Part shown: positions 1-11,432 of the stretch, one piece after another
Numbering within the stretch: position 1 is the stretch's first letter
Layout: each line of letters starts with the position of its first letter
Assembly (NCBI GenBank): GCA_035578155.1
Contig: JAPWDM010000015.1
Span: 2,095,001-2,159,000, forward strand
Length of the DNA stretch: 64,000 nucleotides
Direction of reading: 5' to 3'
Source: Brachynemurus nebulosus
Taxonomy: Eukaryota; Arthropoda; Insecta; Neuroptera; Myrmeleontidae
Notes under the pieces: generated by a model
What the model was told of the DNA's origin: nothing
The model's database searches: none
What the model saw: the letters and a program-made list of their open reading frames with translations, nothing else
Program-made: the position numbers and the translations under genes

Positions 1-249
1 AAAGTGCATCAAAATTCATCATCAATCAATCATTCTCAAAAAATATTTTTTCATTGTTGTTGACGGTCCCATTGTTGGAAATTGTATTATTGCTTTTAGC
101 TCGAGAATTTGTAAATTTTTTTCAACATTAAGATATATTTTACCACTAAGACAAGTTCTACTGTATTATGTAAAAAGGGGGGAGATCAGAACAGGTTTTA
201 CTGTACATGTATCATATTACCTACGTGACATTTTTAGATTTTTGGTAGT
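1..249. other. Left flank of BEL element, no gene seen
   Basis: AT-rich sequence with no coding signal. A purine run (five A then six G, then AGATCA) at about 172-190 looks like a polypurine tract of another retroelement, but no matching LTR is visible, so this stays a guess. The last five bases (245-249, GTAGT) are the left copy of the target duplication of the element that follows. Confidence 0.6.
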
Positions 250-704
250 TGTTTAATACAAATTAAACAATTGCTTAATAATACAAATTAAACAATATTC
301 TGTTTAATATAATTCTTTCCTTTTTTACGTGCGCGCGCATCTATGTATCACTCGAGCCTAGCGCACCAAACGAAACACAACTTACAGGGAGTCGCGTTCA
401 GTCAACCACTCCGGGAAGACGCATTGTTCACTTACTTAAAACGTACATATACAACTGTTTTGATTCTAATGTACAAGTTATACATAGTGTATTCTTTTGT
501 TCTTTTATTTCTGTGTACAGTCATTCACACTACTCTGTATTTTCTTTTGTGATTAAACAATTAAATAAATCAACGAGCTATCGAAGAAGAATAAATTACT
601 TTACAAAAATCGTGTTGTAATTATTTCTACAATACGTTGGTCCTTCACCGCAACAACCATATTTTCGGCCTTACAACCCGAAGACTACAAATCTAAATTC
701 ACCA
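250..704 (+). repeat. 5' LTR of BEL/Pao element
   Basis: Direct repeat of 5732-6186, beginning TGTTTAATAC and ending ATTCACCA. The only difference I see is C versus T near position 666. It should hold the promoter and polyadenylation signals of the element. The short ORF at 343-552 inside it is present in both LTRs and is not considered a gene. Confidence 0.93.
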
Positions 705-710
705 TTTCTC

Positions 711-728
711 TGGTCCTTCGAGCCGGAT
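711..728 (+). other. Primer binding site, tRNA-Tyr type
   Basis: Six bases after the 5' LTR the sequence TGGTCCTTCGAGCCGGAT appears. Its complement is the 3' end of a eukaryotic tRNA-Tyr (GUA) including the CCA tail. This is an 18-base match recalled from known insect tRNA-Tyr sequences. It sets where minus-strand DNA synthesis of the element would start. Confidence 0.75.
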
Positions 729-1446
729 GTGAACCAGCTACGGATTCAAGAAAATTTTGGATCGACATTACTGAAAATATCAATTTTTGGTAACACATGG
801 TTCTACAAACCTATTCGTGGAATCAGACATTTTTTGGCGGAATCGTCAACTGCGCAGCCGCAAAGTGTTCTGAGTGCCGGCGACCGACCGCGTCATCAAC
901 GGACGACACAACAAGCTGCAAACCACGGTGTTCTGCGTGCTTGCGAGCCAAGTATCAACAGCCGACACCGACAACAAGCAATCAACGCTATTCTGTGTGC
1001 CGCGAAATTCAAATATCAACGGCCGATAGCTGATTGGAGTATCATCGTTACGTCACACAATCATACATCATCACATCATACCAGCACGTTAGCCGTGCTT
1101 AGCACCAGCGCGACCGCATCAAGAAGACTGTGCATATCCCCTCTACTGAAGTCACCAGTTGCTTCAACCAAAACAAGTGAACAATCGACCCCGCACCGCA
1201 TACGAACATATACGTATGTAAGTACACACAACAGTTCTATGTGTTTTTAATCTGACAGAAACGTCAAACTGACAATTGTTTGTTTATTTTGTTAAAAGAC
1301 ATTAAGATTTCGTACTTTAATCGAATATTACATTCAAATTCATTTTTACATTACAGTATTACATTTACAAGTTCAATTTATATATTAAATATATTATTTC
1401 ACTTACACATATTATTTTATTTGATATTTACTTGTAATACTTAACC
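729..1446 (+). other. Leader of BEL element, no gene supported
   Basis: Roughly 720 bases between primer site and gag. An open frame from 729 to 1250 exists, but its product is low-complexity (Ser/Thr/His-rich), shows no domain, and the element class does not normally encode a protein here. It is more GC-rich than the flanks between about 840 and 1200, and probably includes packaging/dimerisation sequence. Confidence 0.55.
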
Positions 1447-2635
1447 ATGGATGCTGTGAAAAGACAACTCGATTACTTTAGGCAATCAATTTTACGAACT
1501 GCTAACTTTGTCGATCAGTATTTGATCAATCCAACATATATTGAAGAAATTATTGTTCGGCAGGATGCATTATTACGCTATTTTCAAGATTATTTAAGTA
1601 AAATTAATTCATTATTCAGTTTTAGCTAAAATGCAAAAAATTATTAACAATCATTTAGCTGATCTTCAAAGTACAGGGTGTTCACCCAAAGGTACGACTA
1701 ATCGCTCTTCACTAAAATTACCTGAGATGAAAATAAGTACATTTTCAGGAAATCCAAAAGACTATACGTCATTCATTAACCTTTTTACAGCAGCCATTCA
1801 CAATCAAAAAAATTTATCTAATATGCAAAAACTATATTACTTAAAAGCACATTTAACAGGCGAGCCTTTACAATTAATTGATGCTTTACAATTAACAAAT
1901 TCTAATTACGAAGTAGATTTAAATATACTAAAAAATCGCTACGATAATAAATATTGTTTAATTAATACACATTTAAAAACAATATTTGACTTGCCGCCTT
2001 TACTCAAATCCTCGCCAGCACATATTAGACAATTTTGTGCAACCGTGCGACAAAACGTTAGCACGTTAAGCAACCTCGGTGCTCCTACTCAATACTGGGA
2101 CATCATTCTCGTTTACTTACTAAGTACGAAACTTGACTACAACATGCATAGAACTTACGAATTAGACAAGGACCCTAATTCTCCTCCTACCCTCGACCAA
2201 CTTCTAAACTTCTTAGAAAGGCGAGCCTCCGCTCTTGAATATGTTGATACAACTAAGGCCACAAAAAGCGCCAAAGTATCGCATGTTACAATTAACAAAA
2301 ATTCATATTCTACCGGTCATGCACCGCCATTGCAATGCAACTATTGCAATCAGAATTCACATAAAATTTACGCATGTTCCAAGTTTAAAACTTTAAATTA
2401 CGCTGACAAAATGTCATTCGTTGACCGTAACAAATTATGTGTCAACTGCCTATCTACAGGGCATACTCTCCCAGCATGTAAATCTACATCTTGCAGACGG
2501 TGTTACAAAAAACACCATACACTTGTACATCCAAAATTTGCGAAAAGCTCCTCTTTTCCAAATTCAACCGGCAACAAAACGTTGTCCGTACAAGCTTCCG
2601 TTCATTCAGTTTCCCCAAAAGCGGACGACTTGTGA
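1447..2635 (+). pseudogene. gag: BEL/Pao gag, frameshifted
   Basis: Capsid/nucleocapsid polyprotein of the BEL element. An N-terminal 60-residue segment (ATG 1447) runs into TAA at 1627-1629. The main 334-residue part continues from 1631 in the next frame. One extra T in the run at about 1618-1623 explains the break. The main part resembles the BEL gag domain (DUF1759-like, motif TFSGNPKDYTSF). It ends with three zinc knuckles: two of the form CX2CX4HX4C (CNYCNQNSHKIYAC, CVNCLSTGHTLPAC) and a third ending in His (CRRCYKKHHTLVH). It stops at TGA 2633-2635, overlapping pol in the -1 frame. BEL elements often encode gag and pol in one frame, so this overlap is unusual. Confidence 0.85.
2614..2620 (+). 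promoter_or_regulatory. Candidate -1 ribosomal frameshift heptamer
   Basis: The bases C CCA AAA fit the X XXY YYZ slippery pattern in the gag frame (gag codons CCA 2615-2617, AAA 2618-2620). They lie 13 bases before the gag stop, exactly where the protease/RT frame (-1) takes over. Whether a stimulatory structure follows is not clear by eye. The alternative is a chance indel in an element that originally had one ORF. Confidence 0.45.
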
Positions 2636-5200
2636 ATGTACCGCCAGTTGTGTTACAAACACAATCTGACTCTCACGTACTACTCGCAACTGTAGCAGTA
2701 AACTTAAAAGCTTCCTCGGGGAAGTGTATACAGGCAAAAGCCATACTCGATTCTGCAAGTCAAATAAGTTTTATCACAAAACAGCTTGCAGATAAACTCG
2801 GTTTAATCCCGCTTTCGGAGACAACAGAAGTTGTTGGCATTTCCGATTTACGCACTACGACTAATAAACTAGTCAACGTCTCTATACATAAAAAACATTA
2901 CAAACAAGATGTCAAATGTGTAGTCATTGACAAAATTACGACAAAACTTCCAAACGTCTACATTCCGTTCAACTCGCTGAACGTACCTCACGACATTGAA
3001 TTAGCAAATCCTAAATTTAACATCCCGTCTAATATCGATTTACTTTTATCAGCCGACATATTTTACTCATGTTTACTAGACGGTCATATTACACTCGGTA
3101 AAAATATGCCACACTTACAAAATACTAAATTCGGCTATATCATAGCTGGCCGCATTCCTAATGTGAAGAAAAGAAATTCACAACGCATCTCGATGCTTAA
3201 CGTTGTTGACAACTCTGATTTAAACGATCTGATTACCCGCTTCTGGAATCTTGAAGACGTTTCAAGTCATTCTTCAAAAGTTACTGATCCCTTGTCAGAA
3301 TCATTATTCCTAAGTTCGATAACGAAAGTCAACAGTCACTTTCAAGTCGATTTACTTTTCAAATCAGATCATATTAACGAATTAGGTAGTTCTTTTGACA
3401 ACGCGTACAAACGGTTCCTTACTTTGGAACGACGCTTACACAGTGATTCAAATTTGTTTCACGAATATAAAAAGTTCATCGACGAATATTTACACTTGGG
3501 TCATGCTGTAAAACTTAACAAATCAATTTCAGAGTTGAAAACTCAACCAAACACTTACTACTCACCACATCAGGCTGTTATCCGCGAAAGCAGCTCATCC
3601 ACTCGCTTACGAGTAGTTTTCGATTGTTCCATGAAAACAACGTCTGGTCAGTCACTTAATGACATACTTCTCGCTACACCTCCTCCTCAAACAGACATTT
3701 TTGACATTTTAATGCGCTTCAGAAGTCATAAATACGTTTTTACCACCGACATACAAAAGATGTATCGAAACATTTTTATTTCTGAAAATCATAGACCATT
3801 CCAAAGAATATTCTGGAGAAACGATCCTTCAGATAGAATTGAATGTCTAGAATTACAGACTGTTACTTACGGGACTAGTTGTGCATCGTATTTAGCTGTC
3901 AGAACGTTGCAATATTTAGCAGATTCTTTAAAAGCTGAGTTCCCATTAGCACATAAAGCGCTAACTTCCGATACATATATTGACGACGTAATTACAGGGG
4001 CGGATTCAGTGACTGATCTCATAAAACTTAAGAACCAAATCATCCATGTACTAAATTCGGGAGGTTTCAAACTTCATAAATGGAGTTCTAATTCAATGGA
4101 ACTACTAAATCAAATTCCTTCACATTTACGGGAAACTACCAAAAACGAATTAGCTAACAACATTTTAATTAAAACTTTGGGAATATTTTGGTTTCCGACT
4201 ACAGATACTTTACAAATTTCAATACCGCAAACCCCTCCTGAAACAATCACAAAACGAAGTGTAGTTTCGTACGTATCATCCATTTACGATCCTCTAGGAC
4301 TGTTAGGACCTATTGTAACATCCTACAAGATATTTATTCAGAAATTGTGGGCACACAATTTAAACTGGGATGACGTACTACCAGACAAACTCACTTCTAA
4401 ATGGAACAATTTACAATGTCAATTACATACATTGACTAATATTACTTTTCCCAGGTGGACTCGTTATAACGAGACACCGAAGTATTACGAACTATACGGA
4501 TTTGCTGATTCAAGTGAGAAATGCTACGGTGCCGTAATATACTTACGTACCATTTACGTTAATAATTCGGTATCTTCCAAATTATTATGCTCTAAGTCTA
4601 GAGTAGCGCCTTTGAAAAAATGCACACTTCCTAGACTAGAATTGTGTGCTGCTTTGCTACTAGCACAACTTACAAATCGGGTAATAAAAATACTCCCGTA
4701 CCGCTTTTCAAAAATTACGCTCTGGTCAGACTCATCAATTGCGCTGCACTGGATTACCGGAAACTTAACTAAGTGGAACAGTTTCGTTTCTAACCGAGTT
4801 TCTAAAATTAGAGAACTCGTCCCGCAATGCACATGGTCTCATGTCGCATCACGAGATAATCCAGCCGATTGTCTCAGCCGTGGTATAGAATCACAAGCAC
4901 TTACGCCTAACCATATTTGGTTTTCAGGCCCGCCATGGTTACTGGACTCTAAACTGACGTCCATACCATTTAAATCAAACGATCTCAAAAAAACTATTTT
5001 CGCAATCCTCAAAGCAGGAACTACAGAATGTTACAAACACATTCAAAATACGTTGGTATTTCAATCCTCCTCTCGCTTCTCATTTTGGCGGCTTATGGGA
5101 GGCAAACATCAAAAACGTGAAATATCACTTAACGCGCACCCTAGGTGCTTCCGTTCTCACGTACGAACAAACTTATACAGTACTCGCCCAAATCGAGGCG
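2621..5200 (+). pseudogene. pol: BEL/Pao pol: protease, RT, RNase H; integrase deleted
   Basis: The frame opens at the gag overlap and is continuous to about 5208. In order: a retroviral-type aspartic protease (ILDSASQISF, Asp near 2749); reverse transcriptase with YIDD active site at 3977-3988 and the upstream TTDIQKMY motif; then RNase H/peptidase A17-like sequence (LPRLELCAALLLAQL, LWSDSSIALHWI, then SRDNPADCLSRG). After about 5000 the frame jumps from the linker into the extreme end of the integrase, out of frame. The H2C2 zinc-binding part and the D,D part of the catalytic triad are therefore gone, a deletion I estimate at over 1 kb from typical family length. Protease and RT look intact. 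Confidence 0.88.
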
Positions 5201-5644
5201 ATACTTAACTCCCGTCCTTTAACGCCCCTTTCTGACAGTCCTGACGATTTTGACTTTCTCACGCCAGGACATTTCCTAATCTTTTCTCCGCTGACTTCCA
5301 TCCCAGACGATACTATTTCTGAACATACTCCTCAAAATCGTTTAACTTTTTGGGAACATTGCATAAGAATGCAGCAAATCTTCTGGAAAAGGTGGCAAGT
5401 CGAATATTTACATAATCTACAACAAAGATATAAATGGAATGTCACAGTTCAAAATCTCAGAACCAACACAGTTGTTTTGCTTATCGACGATAATACTCCT
5501 CCCATGTCATGGAAACTGGGACGAGTCATTAATACTCACACTAGCAAGGACGGAAAAATTCGCTCAGCTGATGTTAAAACATCAACAGGCATTTACACAC
5601 GCCCAATTACAAAATTGGCTCCGCTTCCGTTAGAAGCTAACTAG
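5117..5644 (+). pseudogene. BEL/Pao integrase C-terminus with DUF5641-like tail
   Basis: A frame different from the preceding pol carries the end of the integrase core (QTYTVLAQIEAILNSRPL) followed by the conserved BEL tail (FLTPGHFLI, LTFWEHCIRMQQIFWKRW, MSWKLGRVI, TRPITKLAPLP), which matches DUF5641. ATG 5117 is not a real start; the frame is the remnant of a longer polyprotein joined by deletion to the RT/RNase H part. It stops at 5644, about 90 bases before the 3' LTR. Confidence 0.85.
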
Positions 5645-5731
5645 AATTTCTTAATTTGGTCGAAATTCAAACACAACTTTTAAAAGAATTTCAATTTTCT
5701 TTTAACTACTTTCAGCCCCGCGCCCTCAGTA

Positions 5732-6186
5732 TGTTTAATACAAATTAAACAATTGCTTAATAATACAAATTAAACAATATTCTGTTTAATATAATTCTTT
5801 CCTTTTTTACGTGCGCGCGCATCTATGTATCACTCGAGCCTAGCGCACCAAACGAAACACAACTTACAGGGAGTCGCGTTCAGTCAACCACTCCGGGAAG
5901 ACGCATTGTTCACTTACTTAAAACGTACATATACAACTGTTTTGATTCTAATGTACAAGTTATACATAGTGTATTCTTTTGTTCTTTTATTTCTGTGTAC
6001 AGTCATTCACACTACTCTGTATTTTCTTTTGTGATTAAACAATTAAATAAATCAACGAGCTATCGAAGAAGAATAAATTACTTTACAAAAATCGTGTTGT
6101 AATTATTTCTACAATACGTTGGTCCTTCACCGCAACAACCATATTTTTGGCCTTACAACCCGAAGACTACAAATCTAAATTCACCA
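5732..6186 (+). repeat. 3' LTR of BEL/Pao element
   Basis: Copy of 250-704 with one substitution seen. It is followed directly by GTAGT (6187-6191), the right copy of the target duplication. Confidence 0.93.
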
Positions 6187-6191
6187 GTAGT

Positions 6192-7191
6192 TTTACGATA
6201 TCAGTTGCAACTGGTAATTAAAAATTTTTTTTGTTCGTAAAGATATCATATTACTTTATCGGTGACTTTTTTCTCTTAAAATACGTGACATTTTCTACGA
6301 TTTAACGGAAGTATCATATGTCAATGTCGCGACATACTGACGCCGTGCACGTGGAGATAAAAATTGCTTTGTAATCATACATGTATTAATTTTAAATAAA
6401 TTTATTAAAAGTATAAAATATGTTTTTATTTAGAGGAAACCTGTATAAATTTCCAGATAAAAATATATAAATTTTTATACAATCATAAAAGTTCAAACCA
6501 GTTTTTAACAAATATAGAGTATGCTTTCTAATGACGTCACAAGCACAGACAAGTTTAAACATGTTTCAGGCGAAATTTTGAATCTAGATGCAGAGTTCGC
6601 TAGTGTTCAGCGTCATCTAGTAGTGAAACTTGGAATTTACAGAGTTCAAAGGTGGCTACGTCATCTATTGACAATTTTTTAAAATTACGCACAAAGTTCG
6701 CTAGTATTCAGGCAAACAGCGCCATCTAGTAGAGAAACTTGGAATTCACAGAGCGCAAAGGTAGCTGTTCATCTATTAGGGAAATTTTGAGTTCTTAGGT
6801 TAAGCTAAGTTTGCTTAGGTCCCGTTAGGTTAGACAAAATTTCGCTAGATATCGCTAGGTTAGATAAAATTCTCGTTCACATTCCTCCACCCACCGCCGG
6901 AGGTTTCGAGAACCGCCCCGGTCGACCTACCTCCTGACGAGATCACTCAGAAAACCGGCAGGTGAGTAGGTGGCGCCAGAATCCCCCAAAACTAACTACT
7001 TGGTTCAATATCAGATGAAATTTGCCCATTTAAACTGTACCGCCGCACATTCGAATTCGCACAATAAAAGTTTATTCATAGATGTACACTCGAAGCATTT
7101 CAGATTGCTTGTATGCGGATTAAATTGCATAGAATACTTTCCTTTTTCAAAATAAATAAATAAAATGTTAACAAATATTAATAATACTTAT
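6192..7191. repeat. Non-coding flank with a degenerate ~100-bp direct repeat
   Basis: No gene is seen. Two degenerate direct copies occur at about 6591-6675 and 6691-6790, both containing TTCGCTAGT, CATCTAGTAG, AAACTTGGAATT and CATCTATT. Around 6790-6870 short GTTAGGTTA-like motifs recur. GC rises at 6880-6980. No coding frame or known RNA was recognised. Confidence 0.5.
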
Positions 7192-7211
7192 TACAGTCGA
7201 ACCTCTGTTAA
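7192..7211. mobile_element. Left part of a pogo-like terminal sequence at the piggyBac target
   Basis: CAGTCGAACCTCTGTTAA resembles the terminal repeat of many pogo/Tigger-type elements. The piggyBac element has entered at its TTAA. Its continuation is seen after 11950 (TTAACTGGACAACAG). No second terminus was found, so this is only a remnant. Confidence 0.4.
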
Positions 7212-7419
7212 CCCTATCAGTCCCGAATTTTTTTGTGTGTGAATAAAAATTTTTTGCTTTGCTCAGCGTCTTAAGTAGGATACTCTAAAACCATTTTTAG
7301 TAAGTTGAACATTTTCTAGGTCTGTACCTCGAAAATCTAGAATGTCCATTGTTATGTCCAAGTGTCACAAAGGTAGTAAAATAAATTCAACAGTATTTTA
7401 ATTTATTATTACATGGCAT

Positions 7420-8990
7420 CTTTTATTTTACATGATACATGATAATTTACAAAATTGTTTCTTTCTTTTGTAAGACAAATGTATTTTACATTTCATGCAA
7501 TAAATATGTGTTTTTCCCGTACAGGCTGGTTTTTACACCTGGTTGGTTCTTTATTTTTATCGAAATCGGGAAAATCATTTAGTTGGTCATACCAAATTGT
7601 ATTTATCGGCCGATTTTCTAGCGCGTTTTTTTAATGATAGCGAAGATGGTGATGACGTTGAGGGTCGTCACGCTTAGGGGTGGCTTGTCGAACAGAACCT
7701 ACATTTACTATGGCTTCTCCTATCATATATTTAAAATCCAGTAAATCGAACGTATTTTTTTTTTTTTTTTTTGGTGTTTTGTTCGTCTCAACACCTTTTT
7801 TTGTATTCTAACCAACTGTTGCAACAGCTTATATCAATTGCGTGATATATCAACCGAAGAGGCCACTTTCTTGATTTTATGAAAATTCTATAGATGGATA
7901 ACAACTGATCCCTTTATCAACTCCACCCATAGAATGGTTATAACGCTGAATTATTTCGGGTCTTTTGATCGTTATGTATTTATTTTTTCTTTATCCCAAC
8001 TTTTCACTTCATCTGTCTCCCCTATACCGACAAAATTGGAAGCTATAGTAACAGGTTTATTGTCTAACCATCTACACAAAACTATATCGTCATTTACAAG
8101 CTTTTCGCTAAAACCGCAAGGTTTTTCCTCAGATGTTTATTTGAAATGAAAGGTGGGTTACCAAATCTATTTATACGGACTGTTCCTGTAGCAAATAAAT
8201 TTATATTTTTTAAATCTGAAAAAAGAGCGTAAGTTGTAACAAAATTATCGAAATAAATACGACTTTGCTCAGGCACGTTTTTAGTGAATTGAAGTACAAC
8301 GCCTGCAGCTAAACCGTATATCTTATAAACGTTATCATCAAATTCAGTAGAAGTTCCTTGATAAATAAAAAAATCGTATACTAAACCAGATCTACCAGCT
8401 TGACTCTTCGGAGATAGGGGAGTAAAAACTTTAAATACTTCCCTTTTAAGTACTGCCGTGAAGGAATTTTTCCTTTGCATGGTACTATTGGTTCATCGAC
8501 ACAAAGATCGTCTCCCATTTTTAATTGCAAACAACGACGTCTTATGCTATCAAAAATAGGTCTAACTTTTATAAACTTACATTTATTATCTTTTGAAATT
8601 TCTACATTATTTACCAAGTGCAAATTTTGTCGTAACAGAAAAAAAAGCGGTTACGAGTCATAGAATTTGTGAAGAGCTCTATATGCAAAGTACGGTTCCA
8701 GTAAATTCGAATACGAAGATACTTTGAAACCTACATTATGATGTGCAATCCAATTAATCTTCTTATTTCCGCAGAGTCTGTAGCCTTAAAGCTAATACCC
8801 TTCTACATAGCGTATACATTTGTCATAGGTGCAAATTCATTAAAAATTTCCTCAGGGATATATCGCAAAAAATATTCAGACGGGTCTAAAATAATTGGTA
8901 AGTGTGGGGTACGTGATTACATCTATTTGCGGACGATGAACCAATTTGGTACGACTGATGCACTGGTGCACGTAGGTTCGTAGGTGTTTC
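7420..8990 (-). pseudogene. piggyBac transposase, main part
   Basis: Reading the minus strand gives the DDE transposase in several frames with stops and frameshifts. First FAPMTNVYAM and IRRLIGLH; then VRPIFDSI, CVDEPIVPCKG with the first catalytic Asp, and RSGLVYDFFIYQG; then IYFDNFVTTYAL with the second Asp and LFATGTVRINRFGNPP; then the third Asp in a HSMGGVDK-type motif near 7925-7945. The C-terminal cysteine-rich end follows (DFPDFDKNK, LTKERNNF). All three catalytic Asp are still readable, but the gene is dead. Expected length for the family is about 550-600 residues. Confidence 0.82.
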
Positions 8991-10401
8991 TCGGGCGTAT
9001 GCACGGTTGATAGACGGTTGGTGATGGGTGTTCTGATATATTCCCCTGGATATGGTGTATCAACGTACTGCTGTGTCACACGAATGTCATGTATCTTTAG
9101 ATACAACAATTTTGCGTAACAACGTTTAAAGGATTCTACTCAATCCCTAGTATATATATTGACAATAAAATTAATTAATTTGTTAATAATAATATAATAA
9201 TTAATCTATTGTATTTTTAAATTTTTATTTTGATTGTATCACATTCCTTATTTCTTATATTTTCAAATAGTGTATTTATACGTTATTAAATCAATACTGC
9301 AACACTGAATCAATAACGCATAATAAAAATCAATTATCTTAGATATTTAATAATATTTGAGCGAATTAAGACAATACGATATTTTATTCAAATCAAGTTT
9401 TCTCAAAACTATCATTTCTGAGATACGTGAGATTAGTGTGACACGGCAGCGTAGTCGTCCTATACAGAAGATGGCCGTTCGTGGTACACCGGTGTTAGGG
9501 TTCAGTGGTAGGAAATGCTATGCTCGAGGTCTTGTATTGCGTGGTAGGGAAAATTTGTGGGTATCGTAGGAAGATAATTACTTTTCGACGAAATAATTTT
9601 TATAAAGGAAATAATATTTTGGGTAAGAAAGATATGTGGTATCGAACGACGTTTCTTCTCTTTATCAATAATAATTACCAAATAACTTCTTTCTTTACAA
9701 TAAAAGCTTCAATTGTAACATTGCTCAAACAGCATACATTCAAAATGGCTTCCATGTAATACTGCATGTACTACTTCCATGTAAAAAATGCGTAAACTCA
9801 ATTCTTACAAAATCTTAAACATCGGCTTTAATAATATTTGATAATAACTTTTCTTCACGATTTCATAACTGGATAAATAATAATACACAAACATATTTCT
9901 TCTTTTTAATGCATCTTCAATTTATTTTCACTTTTTATACTTTTTATAATGGATTCCACATGTTTAATACATAACAATAACTTTTCACAAAAAATACATA
10001 TAAATTTAATTTTTCCTTTGTATAAAATACTTTTTATTTCATTTTAAATACTTTTTATTATTTGCTACTCATTTTAATATAATTTCAATAACATTTTTAT
10101 ATTTTATATTTCTGTGTCTCCGGTGATGCTTTTTCAAAAGGATAAATATAAAGCTATGTATTTGTAATTGATGTCGTCGTCATTTTGTAATGTGATTATT
10201 GGTTAATATATGAGCGTCATCGGATGCATACATGCGCATTATATGGCGTCATTAGAATCATTATTAACAATTTTATAAACCTTTTTGTAATAAATTAATA
10301 ATAATCCCTTGCAAAGAGACAATGCTAAACCTAATAAGTCTATACATACAAATTTCATCAGTGAATTTGTATTTGCAAAGTTTATACGTTATATAGTTAA
10401 T
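8991..10401. other. Interior of piggyBac element, no gene seen
   Basis: Very AT-rich. Short open frames (for example 9357-9569 on plus and 8876-9109 on minus) show no recognisable domain. This would lie between the N-terminal part and the main exon of the transposase. Confidence 0.5.
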
Positions 10402-10490
10402 CTTATAATAAGGAGATCGCACATTCATATTTTATAATAAAGGAGATCGCGAATTCATATATTATAATAAAGGAGATCGCGCTTTCGTTT
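10402..10490. repeat. Three ~30-bp tandem repeats
   Basis: Three consecutive units contain TTATAATAA(A)GGAGATCGC followed by a variable ATTCATAT part. They lie inside the piggyBac element beyond the N-terminal transposase fragment and could be transposase-binding or satellite-like. No function can be assigned. Confidence 0.7.
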
Positions 10491-10723
10491 GAGAGAACAA
10501 CTTCTATACCAAATAATTATATGTATGTGTCAAATATCGTCACAGATAATCAATTTTCGGTGAACTGTGGTCACTTTCGTATGTATCAATAATTGATTTA
10601 TTATCAATGGCATCTAAAAACTTCTCATATTCTTCCTCCAATTCGGAATTATTTAACAACGCACAGATATTTTCAATGTCTTCTTCATTATCAATATCGA
10701 AAATGCCTGAAATAAAATTTCTG

Positions 10724-11294
10724 TTTTATACTTTTTAATTTCAAATGTTATCGAGTACCTGTGAAACATTATTAGTGTATGGCGGATTTTTATCCGTATT
10801 TAAACATACACCAATATTCATATGTTCACTCAATGTGCAGCTTTGGCTGATACTTGAACACTCGATGTACTTTGGCAAATGGCCAATTCATTATGTTAAT
10901 TAAAATTGACATAGTGTTTGAAAAATTACCAAACTGGATCGGCTGGGACTCGAACCCGGATCTCTTGGTTACCAGCCAAGCGGAAGTGAATTGGAGTGGC
11001 ACTCGAACAAGTGATCGGTGGCCTAACTGGTAAGGCGCTTGGCTGGTAACCAAGAGATCCGGGTTCGAGTCCCAGCCGATCCAGTTTGGTAATTTTTCAA
11101 ACACTATGTCAATTTTAATTAACATAATGAATTGGCCATTTGCCAAAGTACATCGAGTGTTCAAGTATCAGCCAAAGCTGCACATTGAGTGAACATATGA
11201 ATATTGGTGTATGTTTAAATACGGATAAAAATCCGCCATACACTAATAATGTTTCACAGGCACTCGATAACATTTGAAATTAAAAAGTATAAAA
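10724..11294. repeat. Near-perfect inverted repeat, 258-bp arms
   Basis: The left arm (10724-10981) and right arm (11037-11294) are reverse complements with about one mismatch seen, separated by 55 bases. The arms include the 3' half of the tRNA-like sequence and ~200 bases of unique sequence. A transcript would form a long double-stranded RNA. Confidence 0.9.
11012..11083 (+). tRNA. tRNA-Thr(GGT)-like SINE head, copy 1
   Basis: A 72-base cloverleaf. The acceptor stem has one mismatch at 1-72 (T-C). The D arm starts GCC. The anticodon stem is CTTGG/CCAAG with loop CTGGTAA giving anticodon GGT, and the T arm reads CCGGG TTCGAGT CCCAG with one mismatch. Box A (TGGCCTAACTGG) and box B (GGTTCGAGTCC) of the RNA polymerase III promoter are intact. 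It sits at the loop/right arm of the hairpin inside a retroposon, so it is more likely a SINE head than a working tRNA gene. A GGT anticodon is also unusual in animal nuclear genomes, which use AGT. Confidence 0.55.
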
Positions 11295-11360
11295 TTGCGT
11301 CTCGCATTAGAGAGAGGTTGTGTTTGATTGATTACTGAATTGGAGTGGCACTCGAACAAG

Positions 11361-11432
11361 TGATCGGTGGCCTAGTTGGTAAGGCGCTTGGCTGGTAACC
11401 AAGAGATCCGGGTTCGAGTCCCAGCCGATCCA
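11361..11432 (+). tRNA. tRNA-Thr(GGT)-like SINE head, copy 2
   Basis: Same 72-base tRNA-like sequence as 11012-11083 except GTT for ACT in the D loop. The same ~25-bp 5' extension and the same downstream body (GTTTGGTAATTTTTCAAAC) are present. Box A and box B are intact. It is the head of the terminal SINE unit of the composite insertion. Confidence 0.55.

Larger units (their letters stand above)
250..6186 (+). mobile_element. BEL/Pao LTR retrotransposon, internally deleted
   Basis: A complete insertion unit: two 455-bp LTRs starting TG and ending CA, flanked by a perfect 5-bp target duplication GTAGT (245-249 and 6187-6191). I found only one base difference between the LTRs, so insertion was recent. 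The order is LTR, tRNA-Tyr-type primer site, leader, gag with CCHC knuckles, then aspartic protease, reverse transcriptase, RNase H and a DUF5641-type tail, which is the BEL/Pao order. The zinc-binding and catalytic core of the integrase is missing and gag has a one-base frameshift, so this copy cannot be autonomous. I see no clear polypurine tract next to the 3' LTR. Confidence 0.93.

Noticed and set aside
172..190. Polypurine run as PPT of another element
   Set aside because: No LTR follows it and the upstream sequence has no coding remnant.
343..552. 69-residue ORF present twice (also 5825-6034)
   Set aside because: It lies wholly inside the two identical LTRs and shows no domain; duplication comes from the LTR pair.
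729..1250. 173-residue ORF starting just after the primer binding site
   Set aside because: Low-complexity product in the leader of a BEL element. No domain, and another frame is also open here.
10826..11164. 112-residue minus-strand ORF
   Set aside because: It reads through the two arms of the SINE hairpin; its N- and C-terminal halves are translations of inverted copies.
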